NCBI GenBank assembly: GCA_002839435.1
Contig: PGYA01000003.1
Span: 62,001 to 126,000, forward strand
Reading direction: 5' to 3'
DNA length: 64,000 nt
DNA from: Candidatus Riflebacteria bacterium HGW-Riflebacteria-2
GTDB lineage: Bacteria > Muiribacteriota > Ozemobacteria > Ozemobacterales > Ozemobacteraceae
Positions 44,344 to 53,360 of this stretch are shown in pieces. How positions within the stretch are numbered: the first letter of the stretch is position 1; each line of letters opens with the position of its first letter. Both the position numbers and the translations under genes were made by a program. Under the pieces are notes generated by a model. It saw only the letters and a list, made by a program, of their open reading frames with translations. It had not been told where the DNA came from and made no database searches.

Positions 44344-46227
44344 TTAACTCCTGCTCATGACAGTAGATGCCAGTTCAAAAAACCTGATGAAATCAGGCTG
44401 ATATAGATACAACAACATGTCGCGGCGACCATTGCGACTGTGCAGCAAGCGTAAAAGTGAAAAAGTGTCAGTCTTGAGTCTCTTGCCACCAGCCAGCTGC
44501 AGCGCACGTTGTTCGAGACTGCCCACCAGCTGGGCATCGATCTGCCCCTTGAGTAATCCGACGAACCGTCGCAGGTTAACCTTTTCAGAGAGCATTACCA
44601 GCAGCGAAGAGCAGAAACGCTGATAACGCGCCAGCAGTGCCAAATCGTCTTCTTCAATAAAATGTGGCCTTTTGCCGCATTTGATATCCGAGTGCACTGA
44701 CAAAAGAACTGTCGATCTGCCGTTGCCGGCCAGATCGCGCAAGGCCCGCATATTGCCGGCAAAATCTTCATTCAGTGCAGTCTCGCTTACTGACTCGGCA
44801 ATGATCAGACGGTCGCCATCTCCCGGCAGCATATCTGCCAGTTGCTGCAAATCGGCGACGGAAAACTCTCCGCGATTTGCTTCGAGGCCTGAAAATACGA
44901 GGTTTTCGCCGAGACCGTCAGCGAACCTCTCGAGGGCAGCAGCATACACTTTTCGCGCCTGTTCGGCGCTGGCATTCGACTGCAACTGAGCCAGCAGATC
45001 GGATAGATTGACAACGCCTGTCATAGCCGCTGCGCGTGTCGCAAATTCCCTCAGGCTATGCTCGTAAGATACGTAGAGAACTGCCATGTTTTTCTGGGCC
45101 AGCAGCGCCTGCTGTGTCAGCAGACTGCCCTTACCGGTTTCGCGCGGCCCGGTTATTACATGCACCGCTCCAGCAGCCCAACCTCCGCCAAGTGACTTAT
45201 CGAGACCAGTCGAGATTGACGGCACAGTCTTTGGCTGCTGCTTGAGCCCGGCGAGACTCTCGGTAATTTCAGCTTTGAGAGGCTGAAACCGTCCACTGGC
45301 AGCTTTTGCACCAGCGGTCTGCGTCTGACCGCCGGCCGATTTTCCGCCTTTTCTGGCATATCCCGGCCATGGTGGCAAAGGCATCTGTCTGATCTTGTCG
45401 GCAAGCCCAGGAACCGGCGGCAGAGGAGTCTGCACAAATTTAAGCCAGTTCAACGTTTCCTGAATGCTTTCCTGCTGCGTACGCTTTTTGCTGCAGAAAT
45501 CAGAGAAGGCTGCAATACCATAGGCAAAATGCGAAGCTCCGACACCAACCCTTGGCCGATGCAACGTCGGGTGATTACTGCCCGGTAGAAGCACCCGGTA
45601 ATCCCTGCTGCAGGACTGAACAACGACTGTTCGCAATGAAGCTTTGCTGGCGCGCCCGCCTGAATCTCTTATGTCGCCAACGGCGCCAAGAAGGCGGTAG
45701 TAACTCTGGTCGAGATCATCGCTGCCTTCGAGTCCGATAACGCCGGCATGAATTTCGAGGCTGATTTCTTCCGGAGTTGCGTAAATAGCCATGGTTTCCT
45801 GGGGAATACCAAGGCGTTTCAAGGCTTCAATACATTTGACCGTGTCGTCATAAACCTGCTGAAAACCAAGAACCTCGGTAGTCGGCTTGTACTGGTTGCC
45901 ATTTATCAATATCAGACAATCTTCAGCGGCCAGCAGGCGCTCGAGTTCACTCGCCACAGGAAGCTGCGGCAGGCGACGGCCGCCGATTTCGAGCTGAATT
46001 TCGACGCCAGCATAGTCGCAACCCTCGAACAGCAAATCTCTCGCCTTGCGCACCGCAAAGGCAATCACCATGGGGCCATAAAGGGCGCTGCCCTGCTCGC
46101 CGCTGAAATATAGGCCGCGAAAAGCGCCATCCGGGCTAGATTTTACGAATTCAGGCACCCTTATCAGGTCACTGCGGGCTTCTCCGCCTTCCATGTTTGC
46201 CTGATAAAGAGAAACGAACTGCTGCAT
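44344..46227 (-). CDS. Primase-like / DnaB-RecA-like fusion protein with degenerate motifs
   Basis: A 627-residue cytoplasmic protein. The second half (about 335-600) reads as a DnaB/KaiC-type RecA domain: ISTGLDKSLGGGW, then GPRETGKGS (360-368), AVLYVSYEHS, RLIIAESVSE (473-482) and STVLLSVHSD. Walker A has Gly367 where Ser/Thr is expected, and the H2 strand lacks its acidic tip (IDS-type). The first half resembles archaeo-eukaryotic primases: a strand LILINGNQYKP at the DxD position, a helix plus ALKRLGIPQETMAIYATPEE (the 'GIP..I.FSG..GFH' region), and SRDYRVLLPGSNHPTLHRPR (the 'RLPGS' region). The metal-binding Asp residues are replaced by Asn. So both domains look inactive. Domain assignment is by eye. 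Confidence 0.6.
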   Translation of the reverse strand: MQQFVSLYQANMEGGEARSDLIRVPEFVKSSPDGAFRGLYFSGEQGSALYGPMVIAFAVRKARDLLFEGCDYAGVEIQLEIGGRRLPQLPVASELERLLAAEDCLILINGNQYKPTTEVLGFQQVYDDTVKCIEALKRLGIPQETMAIYATPEEISLEIHAGVIGLEGSDDLDQSYYRLLGAVGDIRDSGGRASKASLRTVVVQSCSRDYRVLLPGSNHPTLHRPRVGVGASHFAYGIAAFSDFCSKKRTQQESIQETLNWLKFVQTPLPPVPGLADKIRQMPLPPWPGYARKGGKSAGGQTQTAGAKAASGRFQPLKAEITESLAGLKQQPKTVPSISTGLDKSLGGGWAAGAVHVITGPRETGKGSLLTQQALLAQKNMAVLYVSYEHSLREFATRAAAMTGVVNLSDLLAQLQSNASAEQARKVYAAALERFADGLGENLVFSGLEANRGEFSVADLQQLADMLPGDGDRLIIAESVSETALNEDFAGNMRALRDLAGNGRSTVLLSVHSDIKCGKRPHFIEEDDLALLARYQRFCSSLLVMLSEKVNLRRFVGLLKGQIDAQLVGSLEQRALQLAGGKRLKTDTFSLLRLLHSRNGRRDMLLYLYQPDFIRFFELASTVMSRS

Positions 46228-46257
46228 GCTGATAGCCCCCTTCTGTCAGAAGAAAAT

Positions 46258-47523
46258 CTACTCTGTCGGCATACTTACACAACTGAGCAGTCGGCGGTGA
46301 AAATCTTCGAATGAACTCAAGCCGAAAAACATTTCAGCATTACGCCCAAGTGAGAATATGGTCATGCCGGCATTTGCCAGTTCAGTAACATGGCTGGTAA
46401 AACTCACCTGATGAGCACGATTAATACCCTGTTCAACAAGATTTTCAGCCTTTTCGGCATCACCAGCATTCAGGGCGACAAGAATAGCATCAACAGGAAA
46501 CGAGACGCCCGCGAAATGCCGGCCAAGAACAACAGCCGTATCAGCTGGTTTTTCTGATATAACCCGCATCACATCGGGAATCTTTTTAAGGTCGTTAACG
46601 AAGGCGGCGGGATCGAAGTTCCTGCCAATTGACCAGCTGCCTGACTCAGGCTCATCTACTACCAGCAACAGAGTATCCTTGCGACCATGTACAAAAGTAA
46701 CCAGCTGCTGCAGAATGTTATCCTGAATTTTCTTATGCTCGAGCATCTGCCAGAAAAGGTCTTTGTTACGGGCAGAAGCAACCGCACGATAGTTGACCGC
46801 CAGAAAAAAGCCCTCAGGAGCAACTGACAGGCGACTGACAGCAGATGATACCAGTTCAGCAAAACCCGGTTCTCGAGATGCGGTCTTGCAATCAGCTTTT
46901 AACGGGCCATAAAAGCACCCCGCAATTCGGTTGCTCTTCCTCGTAAAAAGCCGTTCAAGCTCAGCGAAGGTCAGGGCCGAAGGCAAGCCGCTGCCTGATG
47001 CCGATGTGATCAGACGGGCACGTTCCTCGGCTTCTCTGTGACCAGAAAAGCTCAAAGCCAGATGATAATTGCTCAGATCTACCGCTTGCTGAGACGACTC
47101 GCTCTGAATGAAGCCGGGCAAGATGAAGTCTTCGTCCGAAACCATTCCAAGGCGCCGCCCCATTTGGCTGAACATCTGCAGCAGACTGAGCGAAGAACCT
47201 CTTCGCGGTCTGGTCATCGAAGGATAAACAGTTTCCAGCCCCTGCCACTGGCTATGAATGCGACGCCTGGGAACCCAGGCTTCATACAGGCCTGCCGAAG
47301 CACCTGTTATACCGGTGCTTGAAAATATGATCAGATTTCGTGAAGGCTCTCCAAGCAGCAGACCACGGCGGCGGGCAACCGATTCTATCGGCAGCGGATG
47401 AGCATTGACCGGAGTTATCAGGTCAGTGCTGTCGAGAGGCACCGGCATAATCTGCTGACCATAACCGTTACTCGCAAAAAAAACAGCTGTAGCCAGTAAC
47501 ATACCAATCAGAATCTGTCTCAT
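46258..47523 (-). CDS. Exported alkaline-phosphatase-fold pseudoenzyme
   Basis: A 421-residue protein with a signal peptide (MRQILIGMLLATAVFFASNG). The order of elements follows alkaline phosphatase: NLIIFSST (63-70, where NVILFIGDGMG is usual), SLLQMFSQMGRRLGMVS (113-129), GCFYGPLKADCKTASREPGF then FAELVSSAVSRLSVAPEGFFL (about 202-241), TLLLVVDEPESGSW (284-297, for TADHETGG) and MTIFSLGRNAEMFFGL near the C-terminus. The metal Asp, the nucleophilic Ser region, the Asp/His of IDHAGH and the ADH are all missing. It should therefore bind something rather than hydrolyse it. GGAGG precedes the ATG. It heads the minus-strand operon and diverges from the A2M gene. Confidence 0.72.
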   Translation of the reverse strand: MRQILIGMLLATAVFFASNGYGQQIMPVPLDSTDLITPVNAHPLPIESVARRRGLLLGEPSRNLIIFSSTGITGASAGLYEAWVPRRRIHSQWQGLETVYPSMTRPRRGSSLSLLQMFSQMGRRLGMVSDEDFILPGFIQSESSQQAVDLSNYHLALSFSGHREAEERARLITSASGSGLPSALTFAELERLFTRKSNRIAGCFYGPLKADCKTASREPGFAELVSSAVSRLSVAPEGFFLAVNYRAVASARNKDLFWQMLEHKKIQDNILQQLVTFVHGRKDTLLLVVDEPESGSWSIGRNFDPAAFVNDLKKIPDVMRVISEKPADTAVVLGRHFAGVSFPVDAILVALNAGDAEKAENLVEQGINRAHQVSFTSHVTELANAGMTIFSLGRNAEMFFGLSSFEDFHRRLLSCVSMPTE

Positions 47524-47551
47524 TTTGGTTCCTCCGGTTTTGTCTGTCTAT

Positions 47552-47580
47552 ATCTTAGCGGAAACAACTGACTACTGCAA
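47552..47580 (-). promoter_or_regulatory. Promoter of the pseudo-phosphatase operon
   Basis: On the minus strand TTGCAG and TAAGAT are 17 bases apart, with a leader of about 22 bases. Confidence 0.5.
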
Positions 47581-47585
47581 GAAAG

Positions 47586-47614
47586 ATGAAAAATCTCGTG
47601 TTTTGCGCTAGAAT
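47586..47614 (+). promoter_or_regulatory. Promoter of the A2M gene
   Basis: ATGAAA and TAGAAT are 17 bases apart; start near 47621, 22 bases before the ATG at 47643. It abuts the opposing promoter at 47552-47580, with six bases between. Confidence 0.5.
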
Positions 47615-47642
47615 GTTAACAAATTCATCGAGAGGTAAACAA

Positions 47643-50600
47643 ATGACCAGAAAAGCCTTTTTCAGCTGTTTTTCGGTTCTCTGTTGTCTTCTTCTGCTGT
47701 GCGCACCGGGCATGGCAACAGAAGCCTTCAGTTTTATCCACAGTTTTTCGATCTCTGGCGATGTACAGCCAACAACCTGGCGTCTAAAGCTTGAATTCAA
47801 CCGGCCAGTATCGATCCTGGAAATATCTAAGCGCATCTCATGCAAGCAGAACGGCAATAACAGCAGAATCAAGGTAATCAACGCCACCTCGTTCGACGCT
47901 GAAGACCAGAAAAAATCACTGCCACCTGAGCGAAAAATATTTATTATCGGCCCATCCGAAAAGAATCCGGCCACCGGCACCTGGGAAATAACCGTAGCCA
48001 AAGGCATCATCGCTGCAGAAAGCAAAGAAGTAATCGGAACCAGCACTGTCATAAGCTTTTCCACTATCAATGCAATCACCATGTCTTATTTGGAGCCGTT
48101 CTTCGACAGTTCTGATGACAAAGGCGTCTATTTCGACCTTGACGCCAACGTAAAGGACTATAAGCTGGCACGACATGTCAAAATTACACCGCCAATCGGC
48201 TATTTCAAGGTAAGTCGCCGCTATCACAGCGATCGCAACCGCTACCGCGTTATTGGCAAGTTCGCAACCGGAAAAAAATACAAACTTCAGATTGTTGGCG
48301 GCACTGTTGAAGGCGAAAAGCAGGTTCTCGCCAACGCCTCGCATGAATTCACCGCTGTCGGGCCGCAACCCCAGATCTCATTTGCCGTAGACCGCTCGGT
48401 AATCGAACTGCGCAGCCGCCAGCTTGTTCCACTCAGCTTTACCCGGGTGGGTAATTTCAAATGCCAGCTGACAAAAGTTCCTGCCTTCTTCGGACCAGCT
48501 CTCGATTCAATCACCGCTTTTGCTGAAGCAGAAGAAAAGAGACCACAGGATTCAGAAGGAATGCGACTTGGCAGTGGTGAAAGTCTAAAAATAGGCAGTG
48601 CTGCAGCTGAGCTTGACACCCTTATGGTAAGCTTTGTCAAACAACACGAAGCTCTCAAACAGATCAAAGACGCCCAGATTGCCGGTGAACTGCAGAATTT
48701 CCTGTCACCGGATTTTTCGTCTGAAGGCAAAGCCTTTCTCGGCACTGAAAATCCTGATCGCGAGCATTTCTTCTCGTTACCGCTCGATTACCGTTCAGAA
48801 CCCGAAAAAGGCGGATCTGTCATTGTAAGAGCCGGAGAAATAGACGTCGAAGATGGGCAGCGAGTAACCCGGCTGTTCCAGGTTACCGATCTATCGATAA
48901 CCTATAAATTCGGACGCAAAGATCTATTACTCTGGGTTACCTCAATCGAAACCGGGCATCCGGTTGCTGAGGCCTCGATAATGCTTCTCGACCGTAACGG
49001 CCAGTCGATAATGGCAGGGAAAACTGATCGTGACGGTATTCTGCGGGCAAACCAGGATACCGAATACCCAACCATATCGCTTGACAACGACACTCCCAAG
49101 GTCGGTCGCGCAACGCTGAAAATCTGCGACCTTATCATCGCGGCAGCAGCAACCCCTTCCGACAGTTGTTTTATCAAACTGACTACAAATCGCATCTACT
49201 CTTCGTCAATTAACCAGGCCAGCCCTGACATGCGCGGGCAACTGTCTGCCAATGGCAACATCTTTACCGAACGCGGCGTTTATCGGCCTGGCGAAACCGT
49301 GTTCTGGAAAGCTACCGTTCGAGAATACAGTGATAACAGCATTGTCGCGCCGGCCGGCATGAAAGTGACCGTAAATATCAAAACTCCGCGTTCTGAAACG
49401 ATTTACGAAGAAGAACATGAACTTAACGAATTCGGCACCTGCTCTGGTTCTATCGATATCAAGAGCTATCAACCGCTTGGCCAGTATAACATCAAGGTCA
49501 CCAGAAATACTGATAAATCCAAAGTCGCAGACGATAAGCGCGACCCCGCCTGGGATAAGCTCATGGGCCGCTCGCCGACGAAGCCAGCCAAAACTGGCAG
49601 CGATGAAGAAAATAGCGAGAGCGAAGTCGTGGTAAGTCGAACAAGCTTTCAGGTGCAGGAATTTGAACCGCCACGCCATTTCGTGACGCTCGAAATGAAC
49701 CATGAAAAGCGGACAGTCCGCCAGATAATCGGCAGAGACAGCGAGCAAAATTATCTCGTCTGTAAAATCAAAGGAAATTACTACAGCGGCGGTCCGGTTC
49801 GTCACGCCAAGGTACAGTGGACTGCGCATCTGACCGAACGCGCGTCTTCTCCGGCCGGATACAGCCTTTACCACTTCGGCAACAACGATGCACAGAAAGA
49901 ACTTATTGAATCAGGCAACTCGGTTCTCAACAAAGATGGCGAGCTGGCAATCGCACTGCCAGTATCGAACTCGGTATTGAGCGGCCTTAACAGCATCGAA
50001 ATATCAGCAACCGTGCTCGACGTCGATGCCCGCCCCTCAACCGCAGTAAGTCGTTTTTCACCTGACCCGGTTTATCGTCTCGGCATCGCTCGACTGCCCT
50101 CGACTCTTACACAGGGCGAAGAATTCCCGGTTCAGATCATAGCCATTGACAAAAACGGGCAAAAACTCGAACGCGGCGAAATACAGCTCGAAATAATGCG
50201 CAAACGCTACTTTTACATTCAGAAGCGTGACAGTGACGGCGGCATCTACTACAGCTGGACCAGCGGCTGGACACGCAGTCATAACGCAAAACAGAGCATC
50301 AAAGACGGCGTGGCCACCTTTGATTTGATTCTTGCCGATGGCGGTGATTACATGCTGCTCGCCTCTTACGGCAGTGGCAGCGAAGAAGCCAAGACCGCCA
50401 TGAGCTTTTATGTAGACTATTCTTATTCAAGTTTCGAAGACTTCAACGGCCGCGAGCGCATGCGCAGCGAAAACGAAATTTTCCTGATGCCAGACCGCGA
50501 CGTGGCCGCAGTTAACGACAAGGTCAAAATCCGCTATTCGCTGCCACGCATGTGCGAATATGCACTGCTCACCAAAGAATCCGACGGCATTCTCAATGCC

Positions 50601-53231
50601 CGCGTTATAAAACTGAACAAGGCACAGGGTGAGTTTATCGAAACTCTTACCGACGCTGCCCGCCCGAACGTCTATATTGGGCTCATCGCACCGGCAACCC
50701 GTGGCGAATTTCCGGTATATACAAGTGACGTTGACAGCAATTATCCACGCGCCTATTACGGCTATACCAACATCAAAGTGCAGAACAGCGTTGACAACAT
50801 CTCGGTAGCCATCGCTCCCGAACAGAGTGGCGAACTGAAAGCCGGCCCCGGAGACCATCAGAAGATCAGCTTCGTGGTAACCGACCTCAAAGGGCAGCCA
50901 GCCGATGTCGAAATGGCGGTCTGTGTCGTAGACGAAGCAATACTTTCGCTGACCGGATATGTGACGCCGAGCTTAAGTGCGCTCAATGACTTTCTACTGC
51001 CTCTCAGCGTATTCACCGGCGATCTGCGCACTTCGCTGATCAGCCAGGATCTCTTTAAACTCATGTCAACCCGGGCACTTACCGGTGGTGACGGCGGCGC
51101 CGGAGCTATCGCTTCAGACCTTGATGCGCGCAAAGATTTCAGACCGGTAGCATACTGGAACGCAGGTCTGCGCACCGACGCTAATGGTCGCTGTGAAATA
51201 GAATTCAAGCTGCCAGACAGCATGACTTCCTATCGCATCTATGCCGTGGCGCTCGACCGTGGCACTGCTTTCAGCTCAAAAGAACGGCAGCTCAGAGTCA
51301 GCCGCGAATTCTACCTCGAACCGGCTCTGCCAAGGTTCCTGACAGCCGGCGACAAAGCAACCCTGCCGATAGCGGTCAGTAACAAGGGCTCACAAAGCGG
51401 CCAGGCCGAGATTTCGGTTGTCGAAGCCTCAAATCTGGCAGCCAGCCCAGGCAAGAACAATGTCAGCCTCGAACCGCTCACCAATTCGGTCAGCAAACTT
51501 ACACTCGAAGCCGATAACGGCGCCGGCGAAGCCAAGCTCGTTCTATCTGGCTCTTTCAACGGCTTGACCGATGCGATCAGCCGCACCCTTCCGGTTAATC
51601 CGGCTGCCACCATCATTAACCGTAACCTCTCCGGGCATTTCACCGGCAGTCACCAGATCAAGCCGGATATGCCAAAGTATCTTGCCGAAATGAGCACGAC
51701 CGCGACCAAAGGTGCCATTCATGCACGGCTTAACATCTCTACTACACCATGGCCAAGACTGGCACCGGCTCTGCGCTATCTGATGCGCTACCCATACGGC
51801 TGCCTTGAACAGGTCAGTTCTGGCATCATTCCGCTGGCCGGCATGCGTAATCTCATAAGAGAAGGCAAATTGCCGGGTTACAGCCTTGTTGATGTCGATA
51901 AATATCTTGAAGGTGGCCTGAACAAGCTGATGAAAATGCAGAAACCTTCGGGCGGCTTTTCCTACTGGACATCAGAGTATTCCGAATCCTGGTGGGGCAC
52001 GCAATATGCCGTGTTTGCCATGACTATCGCCAAAAAATCCGGCTATGCGGTTGACGATGACAGGCTGCAGGCCAGCGTTGACTTTATTCGCCAGAACCTG
52101 TTCAAGAACAACAATGATGACCGCTTTTCCGATGGCATAATGGCCATGGCAGTGGTCAACCTCGCCATGAACAGCAAGATATCGTCAGCCGACATGGATA
52201 CTCTTAAAAAACGCTTCGAAAAAGTCGGAAAAGAATCAGCACCACTGTTGCTGTGGGCCGAATCGGTTAACGGCCAGACTCCGATTGCAGAACTTCAGGC
52301 ACGGCTGGCGAAAATCGAACCAGCGGCAAGAGACATTTCTTTTGGCTGGCGCTATACTCCAACCAGACACAATGCCCTGCTCCTGCTGACCTGCCTTGCC
52401 CTCAAAGGCAATGACAAGATGGCAGACGACCTTTCCGGGCGTCTGCTTAACAGCCTGAGCGAAAGCGGTTACTGGAACTCGACTGCCGATACCGGCCTGG
52501 CGCTGTTCTCGCTGGCAGAGTATTTTAAGTCGAGAAACACTGAATTCGCCAGTAACGTCGATTTCGAACTGACAACCGCAGATGGCACAGAGACCCTTAA
52601 CAGCGGTCAGTTCGGGATTTCCCGTGAAATCAGCCAGGAATCTCTGCTCAGCCCAGATGGCATAACCATAAAAGCTCCCGGCAAGATCATGCTCAGTTAT
52701 AGCTTTGAATACAGCTATCCTGACGAAACCGACCGCACCGAAGCAGTTAACAAAGGATTCTCTATCGAAAAGAAATTCGAAAACCTCAGCGGCAGCAAAG
52801 AAATTCGTGTGGGTGACATCATCAAGGCCACAGTCGAATTCGAAGATGACTTTGGCAAAGAGAACCGTTACGGAGCATATCTTAGCCATCTTGCCATTGA
52901 AGATCCGATCCCTGCTGGTTTTATCGCGATCAACCCAAACCTCAAAAACGATGCGATACCATCTGATGCCGACATGGACAACGAAGAATACTACTGTGAC
53001 TGGGCTTTTGGAGCTTACACCTTCTACGCCGATCATCGCGAACTGCGCAATGACCGCCTGCTTGCCTTCAAGAATCGCTCATGGTCAGGTCGTTTCCGTC
53101 TGGTCTATTATCTGAGGGCTGTCTGCGAAGGAACCTTCAAAATGAAGCCCAGTCAGGTCGGCTTGATGTATAACCCCGAGTATTACGGCATGTCGGTGCC
53201 CAAAACCATCACCGTGCTGCCGGCTCAGTGA
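47643..53231 (+). CDS. yfhM: Bacterial alpha-2-macroglobulin (YfhM-like), thioester type
   Basis: A 1862-residue periplasmic protein. The start is ATG 47643, with AGAGG seven bases upstream and a signal peptide (MTRKAFFSCFSVLCCLLLLC, cut near MATEA); the earlier ATG at 47586 lies in the promoter. The domain series of A2M is recognisable: macroglobulin domains with NIFTERGVYRPGETVFWKA, the alpha-2-macroglobulin core (MAVCVVDEAILSLTGY, RKDFRPVAYWNAGLRTDANG), and the complement-like thioester region YGCLEQ with Cys1387 and Gln1390. It should trap proteases through the thioester and protect the envelope. The PBP1C gene follows, the known pairing. No lipobox is evident. Confidence 0.92.
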   Translation: MTRKAFFSCFSVLCCLLLLCAPGMATEAFSFIHSFSISGDVQPTTWRLKLEFNRPVSILEISKRISCKQNGNNSRIKVINATSFDAEDQKKSLPPERKIFIIGPSEKNPATGTWEITVAKGIIAAESKEVIGTSTVISFSTINAITMSYLEPFFDSSDDKGVYFDLDANVKDYKLARHVKITPPIGYFKVSRRYHSDRNRYRVIGKFATGKKYKLQIVGGTVEGEKQVLANASHEFTAVGPQPQISFAVDRSVIELRSRQLVPLSFTRVGNFKCQLTKVPAFFGPALDSITAFAEAEEKRPQDSEGMRLGSGESLKIGSAAAELDTLMVSFVKQHEALKQIKDAQIAGELQNFLSPDFSSEGKAFLGTENPDREHFFSLPLDYRSEPEKGGSVIVRAGEIDVEDGQRVTRLFQVTDLSITYKFGRKDLLLWVTSIETGHPVAEASIMLLDRNGQSIMAGKTDRDGILRANQDTEYPTISLDNDTPKVGRATLKICDLIIAAAATPSDSCFIKLTTNRIYSSSINQASPDMRGQLSANGNIFTERGVYRPGETVFWKATVREYSDNSIVAPAGMKVTVNIKTPRSETIYEEEHELNEFGTCSGSIDIKSYQPLGQYNIKVTRNTDKSKVADDKRDPAWDKLMGRSPTKPAKTGSDEENSESEVVVSRTSFQVQEFEPPRHFVTLEMNHEKRTVRQIIGRDSEQNYLVCKIKGNYYSGGPVRHAKVQWTAHLTERASSPAGYSLYHFGNNDAQKELIESGNSVLNKDGELAIALPVSNSVLSGLNSIEISATVLDVDARPSTAVSRFSPDPVYRLGIARLPSTLTQGEEFPVQIIAIDKNGQKLERGEIQLEIMRKRYFYIQKRDSDGGIYYSWTSGWTRSHNAKQSIKDGVATFDLILADGGDYMLLASYGSGSEEAKTAMSFYVDYSYSSFEDFNGRERMRSENEIFLMPDRDVAAVNDKVKIRYSLPRMCEYALLTKESDGILNARVIKLNKAQGEFIETLTDAARPNVYIGLIAPATRGEFPVYTSDVDSNYPRAYYGYTNIKVQNSVDNISVAIAPEQSGELKAGPGDHQKISFVVTDLKGQPADVEMAVCVVDEAILSLTGYVTPSLSALNDFLLPLSVFTGDLRTSLISQDLFKLMSTRALTGGDGGAGAIASDLDARKDFRPVAYWNAGLRTDANGRCEIEFKLPDSMTSYRIYAVALDRGTAFSSKERQLRVSREFYLEPALPRFLTAGDKATLPIAVSNKGSQSGQAEISVVEASNLAASPGKNNVSLEPLTNSVSKLTLEADNGAGEAKLVLSGSFNGLTDAISRTLPVNPAATIINRNLSGHFTGSHQIKPDMPKYLAEMSTTATKGAIHARLNISTTPWPRLAPALRYLMRYPYGCLEQVSSGIIPLAGMRNLIREGKLPGYSLVDVDKYLEGGLNKLMKMQKPSGGFSYWTSEYSESWWGTQYAVFAMTIAKKSGYAVDDDRLQASVDFIRQNLFKNNNDDRFSDGIMAMAVVNLAMNSKISSADMDTLKKRFEKVGKESAPLLLWAESVNGQTPIAELQARLAKIEPAARDISFGWRYTPTRHNALLLLTCLALKGNDKMADDLSGRLLNSLSESGYWNSTADTGLALFSLAEYFKSRNTEFASNVDFELTTADGTETLNSGQFGISREISQESLLSPDGITIKAPGKIMLSYSFEYSYPDETDRTEAVNKGFSIEKKFENLSGSKEIRVGDIIKATVEFEDDFGKENRYGAYLSHLAIEDPIPAGFIAINPNLKNDAIPSDADMDNEEYYCDWAFGAYTFYADHRELRNDRLLAFKNRSWSGRFRLVYYLRAVCEGTFKMKPSQVGLMYNPEYYGMSVPKTITVLPAQ

Positions 53232-53250
53232 TCTAAACTGAATCCCTGTC

Positions 53251-53285
53251 GGCCGGCAGCCCAAAGCGGTTGCCGGCCTTCTTTA
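53251..53285 (+). terminator. Terminator between A2M and pbpC
   Basis: An 11-bp stem with one G-T pair (GGCCGGCAGCC with GGTTGCCGGCC), a six-base loop and a following TTCTTTATT. It may give only partial read-through into pbpC. Confidence 0.72.
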
Positions 53286-53360
53286 TTGCTGCCATCCGCC
53301 GAGAGCACGAATACGTGTTATATATTCGGACTCACATTTATCATTACAGGATTCAATAAG

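Noticed and set aside
52236-53036. 266-residue antisense frame in the A2M gene
   Set aside because: No ribosome site and no recognisable protein features; sense gene is certain.
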